From contig NZ_OZ032162.1 in NCBI RefSeq assembly GCF_964026565.1, positions 1,774,930 to 1,838,929 on the forward strand: a stretch of DNA of 64,000 nucleotides, read 5' to 3'. The translations under genes were made by a program, and so were the position numbers. The stretch comes from Rickettsia endosymbiont of Ceutorhynchus obstrictus (GTDB lineage Bacteria; Pseudomonadota; Alphaproteobacteria; Rickettsiales; Rickettsiaceae). The notes under the pieces were generated by a model. It had not been told where the DNA came from and searched no databases. It saw nothing but the letters and a program-made list of their open reading frames with translations. This document shows positions 16,481-24,950 of the stretch, piece after piece (the stretch's first letter is position 1; each line of letters opens with the position of its first letter).

Positions 16481-17671
16481 ATGGAACAAATTACCGATGG
16501 TCTAAAAGAGCAATTCGCTCGCAATATCGGACTCGTTATTCAACAAGAAGGCTCAAAACTCCGTAAGTTCGTTACAAATGAAACTCAAGAGACGGAAGTA
16601 ATATATTTTGAGACGATGCACACCCACGAAGCTTTGCCGAGGCATAGAACGGCAGCAGGCTATCATGAACCCGGTGACGGTAATGAGAATAAACTTGAAA
16701 AACTAACCGAATTTAAAACTCCAAGAATTACTAGACGCCAAGCAACGGCGCAAGCCTATTATTGGACGGCTGCCATGGATAGAAACGATAAGCTTAATTT
16801 GCTTAGCGATCCGACGTCTAAATTCCCAAAACTTGCAGGCTGGGCAATAGGTAGGAAACAAGATCAAATTATTATCAATAGCTTTGCCTCGCCTGTTAAC
16901 GGCGGTAGAACGGGGCAAAATCTCATCTACTTTGACGTAGCAAATAACGTTATTCCGGTAGGAGTAAAACTTGTTGATGCGACGCTTGCACTGCATGCAA
17001 ATAGCTTAGCAGGCGTTCATAACGGGCAGCAAGGAGCAAACGCCAAGGAAGCAATGCGAACCGGCGGATTAACAGTCGAGAAACTACTTAAAACTCAACA
17101 ATTACTTAAAAAACACAGTTTCGGTGCAGATGAAAAATATTATTTAGTTTGCTCCTCTCATCAAATCGGCAATTTACTCCGAGATAGCCAAGTAACAAGC
17201 TACGATTATAACAGCGTTAAAGCCTTAGTAAGCGGGGAAATAAACTCATTTGTCGGCTTTAATTTTATCATTACCGAGATGCTAGGAGGCATAAGAGGTA
17301 CGACCAACTCCATAAGAGATTGTTACGCCTTTACGGAAAGTTCTATAAGATTCGGTAGTGTTACCGGTTCAGTTGAGCGGCAAATAGATAGGTTAGTGCA
17401 ATATCACTATGCACCGAGTTTATACTATTCCGAAAGCTTTGGGGCTACTCGTACCGAAGAGGGGCAAATAGTTTGCATTAAATGCTTAGAGCCGGCTGAT
17501 GTTGCAGGACATACGGGAGAACATTGGCAGGCAGCAGCAGATGATGCGCATTTTAACGGTGCAGTGCATGCAAGTATCGTCCCACGGCAGATGATTGGAG
17601 CGCAATGTCGTAATGTCGATAATACGGCAAATATTGTAGTTGATGCATTAGAGCCGTTACTATTGAAATAA
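16481..17671 (+). CDS. Major capsid protein
   Basis: 396 residues behind AAGAGG. The N-terminal part (FARNIGLVIQQEGSKLRKFV), the DPTSKFPKLAGWAIGRKQDQ segment and the C-terminal half with LVCSSHQIGNLLRDSQVTSY fit a group of phage capsid proteins that take the HK97-type fold. Position after scaffold, length near 400 and a clean stand-alone ribosome binding site after a 150 bp gap (suggesting strong separate translation) agree. No cleaved leader is evident. Confidence 0.88.
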   Translation: MEQITDGLKEQFARNIGLVIQQEGSKLRKFVTNETQETEVIYFETMHTHEALPRHRTAAGYHEPGDGNENKLEKLTEFKTPRITRRQATAQAYYWTAAMDRNDKLNLLSDPTSKFPKLAGWAIGRKQDQIIINSFASPVNGGRTGQNLIYFDVANNVIPVGVKLVDATLALHANSLAGVHNGQQGANAKEAMRTGGLTVEKLLKTQQLLKKHSFGADEKYYLVCSSHQIGNLLRDSQVTSYDYNSVKALVSGEINSFVGFNFIITEMLGGIRGTTNSIRDCYAFTESSIRFGSVTGSVERQIDRLVQYHYAPSLYYSESFGATRTEEGQIVCIKCLEPADVAGHTGEHWQAAADDAHFNGAVHASIVPRQMIGAQCRNVDNTANIVVDALEPLLLK

Positions 17672-17684
17672 AAAGCCGTAAATT

Positions 17685-18251
17685 ATGAAAGAAGAAATAA
17701 TCCGCAAAGCATTAGTATTGTTAGGTTCAAATAGTAATATTCAGGGTAATATTTCCGGCGGCAATGCTGCTAATAAAGCCGAGAATCTTTGTGAAGAGTT
17801 TGTAGAAGCTTCTATTGAGGAAAATGTCTTGTCGGTTAAATGGGGATTTGCATTAAAACGTATTGATAACATCGAAGGGGAAGAAAGTAGCTTTAAGCCG
17901 ATACCGGGGATAAATGACTGTGTAAAAGTAGCAGTGATAGTTCCTTCTAACTTAGAGTTTTATATTGAGAGTGGAAGAGTATATTTTAAAGGCGGCAAAT
18001 TGACTTCGATTTTTTATTACTCGCAGCAGAGCATAGAGCTTTTACTTGATAATGATAAAACGGCTTGGCGTCAGATACCGCAAAGCTTCAAATTGCTTTG
18101 TAGTTTAGGACTTGCCTCGCAAGTAGCTTTTGCGATGTATTCAGATAGTTTATTTGCCGACGGCTTAAAAAGACAATATTTAATCAGGCTTGAGGAAGCA
18201 AGACGTATCCACTCTATCGGTTACAATTTAATCAATTCCGGTGAAATATAA
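17685..18251 (+). CDS. Tail tubular protein A-like (gp11-type) protein
   Basis: 188 residues, 13 bp after the capsid gene. It starts with the typical helical segment IIRKALVLLGSNSNIQG and has a 'CEEFVEASIEENVLSVKWGFA' type helix followed by a beta-rich middle and a C-terminal helix (SQVAFAMYSDSLFADGLKRQ). In T7-like phages this protein forms the ring between portal and nozzle. Length matches (about 190-200). Confidence 0.8.
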   Translation: MKEEIIRKALVLLGSNSNIQGNISGGNAANKAENLCEEFVEASIEENVLSVKWGFALKRIDNIEGEESSFKPIPGINDCVKVAVIVPSNLEFYIESGRVYFKGGKLTSIFYYSQQSIELLLDNDKTAWRQIPQSFKLLCSLGLASQVAFAMYSDSLFADGLKRQYLIRLEEARRIHSIGYNLINSGEI

Positions 18252-18317
18252 AACCGTATTTCATGGATAATTTCAAACTATCAATATTCTTATTTGCGTA
18301 ACTGATAAATAACTTTT

Positions 18318-21300
18318 ATGCCTGAGCAATTCATCTATTCACAAAAAAATAATTTTTCGGGTGGGGAACTAACGCCGACTATTGAAGGACGCACGGAGCT
18401 TGGACTATATCAAAACGGCGTGAAGAAATTAATTAACTTCATGCTGTTACCTTCAGGCGGTATTATGCGCCGGCACGGTACGCAGTTTGTACATTTATTT
18501 AAGGATAATGTACCACGGAAAATAATAAGTATAATGTTCTCAAGGAAGTTATCTTATTTGCTGATTTTTGAGGCTCATCGAGATAAAACGATCTGCTCGT
18601 TTTTTGTCGGCGGTGAACTGTTTTTAACAACTAAAATACTTAAAGATAACGGCGTAGATTTTACCTTCCGAATTAAGGATTTTTCCTATTGCTGCTTTCA
18701 AGGAATAGCCTATATAAGTTTTGGTATCAATAGACCAATATTTAAATTCTCAGTCGATCCAGCAATTGTTGAAAAGTTTTATACTCATATTCAAAATTCA
18801 AATCAAGCAACGCAGGAAGCGGGTTATAACAGTAGCATAGATAGAGCTATAAATTTCCCTGATAAAGATAAGATGTTTATAATCGAACCGCTTAAATGTC
18901 ATGTGAATTATTATAAGCAAAATAACCAAGCAATACAAAAACCGTTTAACGAAGTAATATATAATGCTGAAATTGATAAAATAAACGATGAACTAAAAAA
19001 GCTGCATAGCCAAAGTGCCGCTAATATCTATGAACAACAGCAAGCACAAATATATGCCACTCACCTAGTAACATTTGAGAATCGCTTATGGTGCTTTGGC
19101 GTTAATAAAAATATTCACTCAATTTGGGCAAGCTATAAGGGCGACTTTAGCGATTTTCGTATGGCGTATAAAACTTTGCTAGAAGCCCGTAATCCGTTAA
19201 CAGCCTTCTCTGCTACTTTTTCCTCTGCGACCTTTGATAACGTCTTATGGTCAATTCCTTTTTCTTCGGAGTTATTGCTGGGGACAACAGACGGCATATA
19301 TTTAGTAAAAGAAGGGGATCGAGCTAAAGGCGAGTTTATCAAAATCAACAAGGAGCTAGACATACCCGTCTCACCTATAAAACCGATAGTGGTAGGCAAG
19401 ACTATATTTTTTGTCGAAGGCAGTAATTGTAAAATTAACAGTCTCTATTACTCACAGGAAAAAGGCGGCTTTCAACTATCCGATATTACCGCTTATGCCG
19501 AGCATATATTTAGTAGCGGTATCAGGCAAATAATAGGAATTAACAGCCCGTTTTCAATGATTTTCGCAGTACTTAAAAACGGCTCATTTGCTAGTTTTAC
19601 CTATTCGCAAGATTTAAAAATTATGGGCTGGACACCCCAATTACTCGGCGGTAACAATGCTCTCGTACTAAGTGTTGCACCAATTTATGGCGATAATGAA
19701 GATAAATTATATTTTCACGTACGAAGAAATGACGATATAGGTGTTGGCACAAAAGAATATCTAGAAGCACTACACCCTAAATATTTTACTGCTAAAAATA
19801 ATGAGATGCATAAGCCTATATATGCAGACTGTCATATTAATATTAGTAGACCCGGCGAGCAATTAATAGATCATACTATCATGCAAGCTTTAAAGGATGA
19901 TAGTAGTGTAGAATTTAGAGGCGGCATTACTAAGCTGGAAACTATAGTCCAATCTCAAGCAGCAAATATTTTAAAGCTAAATATTGATAATATCGATATC
20001 GATAATAATTTTAAATACGGCAATAAATTAGTGAGAGATTACGGCGTTGAGAGTGAAGCAATAAAAACTTTTCTAACGAAATACTACAAAGAGCAAATGC
20101 CGGCAATTATGGAGCTGCTTGGCGTTTCTTTTGCCTTTTATCGTATTTTCTCAAAAATCTATGCCAATTTAGAAAATGTTTTTAGCGGTGAGCCTGCAAG
20201 TTTAGCTGAAGCCGAGCAATTACTTTATGAAGGGGAAAAACTTGTCGGTGATATAATCCAAACTATAAATAATATAATACAACAAAATTGGCAAGTTCCA
20301 ACAAGTTTGAGTAATAACGAATTAATCGAATATCTACCGAATAGTGCATTTGCATTTTATCCTGCCATCTGTCTAAAAATCAAACAATTAAATCTTGATT
20401 CTATAAAAGCTACTTTACGACTTGCGAAAGAAATAATTAAAGCCGCAAAAACTGTTATTAATCTACAGTTTGAGCAGGAACACGAATTAAACGAACTACG
20501 TAGAAGCGTTGCAAAATTAAATAAAAAATTACTGCTATATTATGCAAATCGGGATCATGATAATAAGCAGGAGTTATCGGTTAATATAAAAAAATTCTTT
20601 AAACAAAAAACGATCGGTTTTTATAGTGAGTTGTTAAATATCACTCATCCGACATTAACGGAGTATTTATTTGGTAGTGATATTAAGAAGTTTATAACGG
20701 AGCATTTGACAGATATTGATCAAAATACCAACGAAGAGCAGTTAAAGGAAAAAATTACCGCAATAGTTAAACAGCTCCTTACCAAGCTTGAACAAGGATA
20801 CGGCAATAGAAAATTTGAGGAAATAGTATCTGATAAAAGACGGGAAGAGATATATAAGTTATTGCAGTCAATAATGCTAGAGAAAAACTTAAATGAAAAA
20901 AATAAAGAGTTTTTACTTAATGATCAATTAAGCGAAATTATCAATGAAATAGTTGAAAGTTATGAATTTGTTGAACCAATTTATGGCAGTGAAAGAAGTG
21001 ACGGGTCAGAAAATGCCCAAAGCGGAGATGATGAAGAGGAAAAAATAAGCGATGAAGTATATACTTTCATGCAAGAGCTAAAGGAAAATTTAAGTAATTT
21101 TCAGCGAAGTATCATTGAATATTGCGGGCTGATTATGCCAAATAACAATGCTGCTTTACTTAAAAATATCTTAGAAGATGAAAATAGCATCAAGCTTGAG
21201 AAGTATTTATTACTATCCAAAAAATATATGCCGTTATTTAAAAAGATGTTCCCACGCTTAGGACAACATGAAATAGGAGTAATAGCCAAGCATTGCCTGC

Positions 21301-21857
21301 CGTCTTTTCAGCAAGTTCAGCTTTCGGGTATTTTACAGATCTATCAAAATAACCTAGTTGCTATTATCGGCGATGAAGAACTGCACGGCATAAAGATTTT
21401 AGATAATGAACTAATTAAACTAAAATATCCTGTTAGGTTTTTGTCATTAGGATTTAACTATTCTTCGGTGTTACAGACATTTCCGTTTATTTTCCCTGAT
21501 GAAGTTGAGCATGCGCCTAAAGGCAGCGTTGAGATCGGCTTGAAGCTATTTAACACTAAAGGCGGCTATATTGAGGAAAAACTACCTAACGGCGAGATTA
21601 ATAAGCAGCATATTAACAGTAGCTACTTAGATACCGACAATTTAATCAGATTCGTCAATGAAAAGAAATACTTAGCTACCAAGGAAGTTACAAATGTCCT
21701 TGCAACGCCTTATAAATCTGGGTGGGTAAATTTTGTTTTAAATTCCGGAATTCAAACCGATGTAGATTTTACTTTTGTCGTCAATAAACCTTATCCTGCC
21801 AGCATTCTAAAAATATATGCTAAGGCAAAAATATTAGCTAATTATAAGGGGTTATGA
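18318..21857 (+). CDS. Tail tubular protein B-like (nozzle) protein with a large insertion
   Basis: 1179 residues; the family is usually about 700-850. The N-terminal signature is clear (NNFSGGELTPTIEGRTELGL, then GVKKLINFMLLPSGGIMRRH). The beta-rich N-terminal part runs to about residue 520 and the C-terminal beta domain resumes at about 995 (GILQIYQNNLVAIIGDEELH, then LSLGFNYSSVLQTFPF). Between them lie about 475 residues that are charged and strongly helical, including an acidic stretch (SGDDEEEKISDEV). The insertion is presumably a helical domain on the tail surface or in the nozzle lumen. The start follows a weak TAACTTTT context; the motif supports it. Confidence 0.88.
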   Translation: MPEQFIYSQKNNFSGGELTPTIEGRTELGLYQNGVKKLINFMLLPSGGIMRRHGTQFVHLFKDNVPRKIISIMFSRKLSYLLIFEAHRDKTICSFFVGGELFLTTKILKDNGVDFTFRIKDFSYCCFQGIAYISFGINRPIFKFSVDPAIVEKFYTHIQNSNQATQEAGYNSSIDRAINFPDKDKMFIIEPLKCHVNYYKQNNQAIQKPFNEVIYNAEIDKINDELKKLHSQSAANIYEQQQAQIYATHLVTFENRLWCFGVNKNIHSIWASYKGDFSDFRMAYKTLLEARNPLTAFSATFSSATFDNVLWSIPFSSELLLGTTDGIYLVKEGDRAKGEFIKINKELDIPVSPIKPIVVGKTIFFVEGSNCKINSLYYSQEKGGFQLSDITAYAEHIFSSGIRQIIGINSPFSMIFAVLKNGSFASFTYSQDLKIMGWTPQLLGGNNALVLSVAPIYGDNEDKLYFHVRRNDDIGVGTKEYLEALHPKYFTAKNNEMHKPIYADCHINISRPGEQLIDHTIMQALKDDSSVEFRGGITKLETIVQSQAANILKLNIDNIDIDNNFKYGNKLVRDYGVESEAIKTFLTKYYKEQMPAIMELLGVSFAFYRIFSKIYANLENVFSGEPASLAEAEQLLYEGEKLVGDIIQTINNIIQQNWQVPTSLSNNELIEYLPNSAFAFYPAICLKIKQLNLDSIKATLRLAKEIIKAAKTVINLQFEQEHELNELRRSVAKLNKKLLLYYANRDHDNKQELSVNIKKFFKQKTIGFYSELLNITHPTLTEYLFGSDIKKFITEHLTDIDQNTNEEQLKEKITAIVKQLLTKLEQGYGNRKFEEIVSDKRREEIYKLLQSIMLEKNLNEKNKEFLLNDQLSEIINEIVESYEFVEPIYGSERSDGSENAQSGDDEEEKISDEVYTFMQELKENLSNFQRSIIEYCGLIMPNNNAALLKNILEDENSIKLEKYLLLSKKYMPLFKKMFPRLGQHEIGVIAKHCLPSFQQVQLSGILQIYQNNLVAIIGDEELHGIKILDNELIKLKYPVRFLSLGFNYSSVLQTFPFIFPDEVEHAPKGSVEIGLKLFNTKGGYIEEKLPNGEINKQHINSSYLDTDNLIRFVNEKKYLATKEVTNVLATPYKSGWVNFVLNSGIQTDVDFTFVVNKPYPASILKIYAKAKILANYKGL

Positions 21858-21870
21858 AAAATAACTAATC

Positions 21871-22248
21871 GTCATTGCGAGGAGACATTTATGTCGACGT
21901 GGCAATCTAGAAAATATTATGAAACAACCAGTAGTATATATTATTGCAAACAAAAGAAATGGTACTCTCTATACTGGTGTAACTTCTAATCTTATAAAAC
22001 GCATATATGAGCATAAAAACGGACTTTTAGAGGGATTTTCTAAAAAGTATAATTGTAAAATTCTAGTATTTTATGAGTTACATGACTCTATGGAATCAGC
22101 CATAACAAGAGAAAAACAAATTAAAGCAGGTTCAAGAAAAAGGAAAATGGAATTTATTGAGCAACTGAATTCAGAATGGAGAGATTTATATGAGGAAGTT
22201 ATTTAACTGGATTGCCGCGTCGGTACTTACGTACCTCCTCGCAATGAC
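21871..22248 (+). mobile_element. GIY-YIG cassette framed by inverted GTCAT repeats
   Basis: The left unit runs from GTCATTGCGAGGAG to GGCAATCTAG (21871-21910) and the right unit from CTGGATTGCC to CTCGCAATGAC (22207-22248), its inverted partner. Between them is only the nuclease gene: ATG is 8 nt after the left unit and the TAA stop ends one base before the right unit. Elsewhere in the window the same inverted pair encloses short non-coding spacers (for example 51571-51680), so this looks like the autonomous form of the repeat. Confidence 0.75.
21919..22206 (+). CDS. GIY-YIG family nuclease
   Basis: 95 residues, a complete single-domain GIY-YIG nuclease of the UPF0213 (YhbQ-like) type. Motifs: VVYIIANKRNGTLYTGVTSN in place of GIY...YIG, followed by LIKRIYEHKNG (conserved R and H), KILVFYE and the metal-binding E in REKQIKAGSRKRK. 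Such enzymes nick DNA; the small stand-alone forms have no settled role. The gene is inserted between the tail tubular B and internal virion protein genes, inside a pair of inverted GTCAT repeats. The tail operon otherwise has close spacing, so the cassette is a later insertion. It probably is not a phage function. Confidence 0.9.
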   Translation: MKQPVVYIIANKRNGTLYTGVTSNLIKRIYEHKNGLLEGFSKKYNCKILVFYELHDSMESAITREKQIKAGSRKRKMEFIEQLNSEWRDLYEEVI

Positions 22249-22271
22249 AGGTATGCATAAGGTTAATTTTT

Positions 22272-22823
22272 ATGTTTAATTTTCTGGAATTTTTTGGCGG
22301 CGGTGCAGGGGTGTTTGCCACGGGAGCGTCTTTACTTAATAGCTATGCACAATTAAGGGCTAATAAGGAGCAAGCAGCAAATGCTTTATACAGCCAAAGA
22401 CATGCGTTAAGAGTATTGAGAGAACAAGAAAGATTTGACTCAAGGCAATCACAGGAGCGTAAAGCAGAATATAGCGAGATCTGTAATTATCACGTTGATA
22501 TGCTTCGGCAAAACCAATTATCGAATCGGCAGCAGCTAGGGTATAATATCCTCAAAAGCGGTATCGGTATTACTAGCACGGATTCGGCAGGTTTATTATT
22601 GCGTCATCAGGCTTATATGGACGAAATGAAAGCTCGGTCTGTCGAAGCCGAATATTATAGTGGCAGGCCAAGATCAAATATCAATTCAGCAATGTCAGAT
22701 TTAAACAAAGAGTTAATAAACCGCAATATAAGCGGCATAAAATCAGCTGCACCTTGGCAAAATTTGGGTACACTTATTGGCGGTGTTAGGGATTTGGCGA
22801 GTATTGCTAGAACCGGAGAGTAG
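22272..22823 (+). CDS. Internal virion protein, gp14-like
   Basis: 183 residues, AAGG upstream. A hydrophobic, glycine-rich N-terminus (FLEFFGGGAGVFATGASLLN) precedes a long helix (AQLRANKEQAANALYSQRH) and the block NILKSGIGITSTDSAGLLLR, matching the smallest of the three T7-type internal core proteins, which is ejected first and forms a channel in the outer membrane. Length is close to T7 gp14. It precedes the two larger core proteins in the expected order. Confidence 0.72.
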   Translation: MFNFLEFFGGGAGVFATGASLLNSYAQLRANKEQAANALYSQRHALRVLREQERFDSRQSQERKAEYSEICNYHVDMLRQNQLSNRQQLGYNILKSGIGITSTDSAGLLLRHQAYMDEMKARSVEAEYYSGRPRSNINSAMSDLNKELINRNISGIKSAAPWQNLGTLIGGVRDLASIARTGE

Positions 22824-22827
22824 ATCA

Positions 22828-24939
22828 ATGAAATGGCAAGCAATAGCGGGTGTTACAAGTCAACTTAACGAGGAAGCTAGGGGCTATTTAGTCCGTAAGC
22901 TTGAGAAAGACGCTGCTGTTCAAATTCCGGATATTTGGTCGGATTTTATTAATGATACTACCAAACATTTACATCAATCACAAAGCAATCTTGAAATCGC
23001 TAATGATGAGAAGACAGGCAGTTTAACTGCTCTGACACAATTTGATGAGCTACATCCGGATTTTTTAGAAAATAACAAGCCGTTTTTGAAATATACTCTT
23101 GATAAATACGATCAAAGAGCGGCGGGGTATCTAGCGAATGTTAAAAATCCAATTACTAAGAAAATCCTACAAAGCAAAATCGGTGATTATCGAGTAAATT
23201 TGGCAGATAAGTTTAGCAATACCGAAGTAAGGTTAATTGACGGCAAACGTCATAATATGGCTATTGAAGCAATAGAGAAATCAAAAAGTGCTACTTACGA
23301 TAATCCACAGCTTTACGAGAGTCACTTACAGGACTGCTCCATTGCCGTAAATTCATTATCCTTACTACCGCAAGAGAAAGAGCAGTTATTACACCAAGCC
23401 AAAGAAGAACTAGCGGGAGCGGCAGCAATGGGAGTAGTAGCACATTCACCGGAAGCTATAATACGTGGACACGCTCTGCCACCTGAAGCCCAGCCGTTAT
23501 GGCAACAGCATCTATCATTTGAGCAAAGAATAAAGCTAGAGAATCAAGCAAATAACCTAATTCATCATAAACAATTAATGTTGCAACAGGAGGTAAAATC
23601 ATCATGGAAGCCTCATTTAGCTAGCATTCTTGAAACCGGCCAAGGTATTAAAGCCATAGATAACCTTTTGCGGGTAGCTTTCAGTAGTGATGATCCGAAT
23701 CTTTATAAGCTAAAGCAGGATGAAGCAGTTTATAAACAAGCATTTCTTATAACGCAGCATTTAAAGACAGCTCCTTTAAGCGAAGGGGATAATATTTTAG
23801 CGGCTATTGCTCCTAAAGCCGGTGATCTTGATTACGACAGTAAAGAGAGAATGCATCATACGTTAGTAAAATACCACCACGAGCAGATGAGACTAGCCGG
23901 TACTGACCCAGCTGCTTTTGTCGAGCAATTATTTAAAGATGAGATACCGCAAAATTTATCTATGGAACAGCGTTATATACTCCGCAAGCAATTACAAGAG
24001 CAGAAAGGTATACCTTCTTATGCACAGAAATATTTAATAAATGCCGAGAGTAATGCGTTTTTAAGAAAATTAAATAGTGGTGATATTAACGAAATAAAAA
24101 ATACGGTAAATAGTATTATTGGCCTTCGTGATGATAACGGCAACCGGTATGGGCTTGAGGTTATGGATGAACTTTTAGCTACTAATAAAAATGATAAGTT
24201 AGCATTGTTAATACATCACTATGCCGAGAATAAGTTATTTAACCGTGATACTGCCGAGGCGTTTATGGAGATGATAGGAGCAAATAATTTATTTAGCAAA
24301 ACTGAAGAGAAAGAGTTTACCAAAATCATCGAGAATGATGAGAATGTAGAAAAATGGTCTAATAATTTAAAATGGCAAAATATCCAAAGCGGTTCGGAAA
24401 TAGAACAAATGAAACACGGCATTAAATACTTAGCGGCTTATTATCATTCACAGCAAAGTTTATCAGCGGAAGATGCGGTAAAGAAAGCACGAGAAAAACT
24501 TATTGATAAAGTATATATGAATATCGAAAACAAACAATTACAGATCCCAAGGCAAATAATAGCCGGTAATATGATCCATAATTTGGATGAAGATTATATT
24601 GAAGCAAATCTTGTTGAACTGCAAAGAGGAATTATTAACGGCACTGTGCCATATGATTACCCTACTTGCTTTGGAATATCCGGGGAGGATGCTATAGGTG
24701 AAGAGGCAGCTAGCCGTATAAGAGCAGAAGTATTGCGGCAAGGTAGATGGAAAATGACCCCTGACAAAAAGAGTGTCTATTATACTTATTTAACGAAAGA
24801 CGGCAGCTATTTACCGGTAATGGCAGCACCAAATAAAATATTAAAATTTGATTTAGTTGATTTAAATAATCCGGCTAGCTTAGAGAGACAAAAGCAAAAT
24901 TTTTTAAACGCCATCTCCAATACCCCTTATGAAAATTAA
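22828..24939 (+). CDS. Internal virion protein, gp15-like
   Basis: 703 residues starting at ATG 22828, with GGAG at about 22816; a longer frame from 22777 lacks this site and overlaps the gene before. The sequence is nearly all helical and polar, as in T7 gp15 (about 750 residues), which forms the periplasmic tunnel for DNA entry. Family signs are weak (WSDFINDTTKHLHQSQSN near the start and FGISGEDAIGEEAASRIR near the end), so the call rests on size, secondary structure and place between gp14- and gp16-type genes. Confidence 0.7.
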   Translation: MKWQAIAGVTSQLNEEARGYLVRKLEKDAAVQIPDIWSDFINDTTKHLHQSQSNLEIANDEKTGSLTALTQFDELHPDFLENNKPFLKYTLDKYDQRAAGYLANVKNPITKKILQSKIGDYRVNLADKFSNTEVRLIDGKRHNMAIEAIEKSKSATYDNPQLYESHLQDCSIAVNSLSLLPQEKEQLLHQAKEELAGAAAMGVVAHSPEAIIRGHALPPEAQPLWQQHLSFEQRIKLENQANNLIHHKQLMLQQEVKSSWKPHLASILETGQGIKAIDNLLRVAFSSDDPNLYKLKQDEAVYKQAFLITQHLKTAPLSEGDNILAAIAPKAGDLDYDSKERMHHTLVKYHHEQMRLAGTDPAAFVEQLFKDEIPQNLSMEQRYILRKQLQEQKGIPSYAQKYLINAESNAFLRKLNSGDINEIKNTVNSIIGLRDDNGNRYGLEVMDELLATNKNDKLALLIHHYAENKLFNRDTAEAFMEMIGANNLFSKTEEKEFTKIIENDENVEKWSNNLKWQNIQSGSEIEQMKHGIKYLAAYYHSQQSLSAEDAVKKAREKLIDKVYMNIENKQLQIPRQIIAGNMIHNLDEDYIEANLVELQRGIINGTVPYDYPTCFGISGEDAIGEEAASRIRAEVLRQGRWKMTPDKKSVYYTYLTKDGSYLPVMAAPNKILKFDLVDLNNPASLERQKQNFLNAISNTPYEN

Positions 24940-24950
24940 AGGAAATAGCC

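Noticed and set aside
22777..22827. Earlier start of the gp15-like gene
   Set aside because: Overlaps the previous gene by 47 bp without a ribosome binding site; ATG 22828 has GGAG at proper distance.
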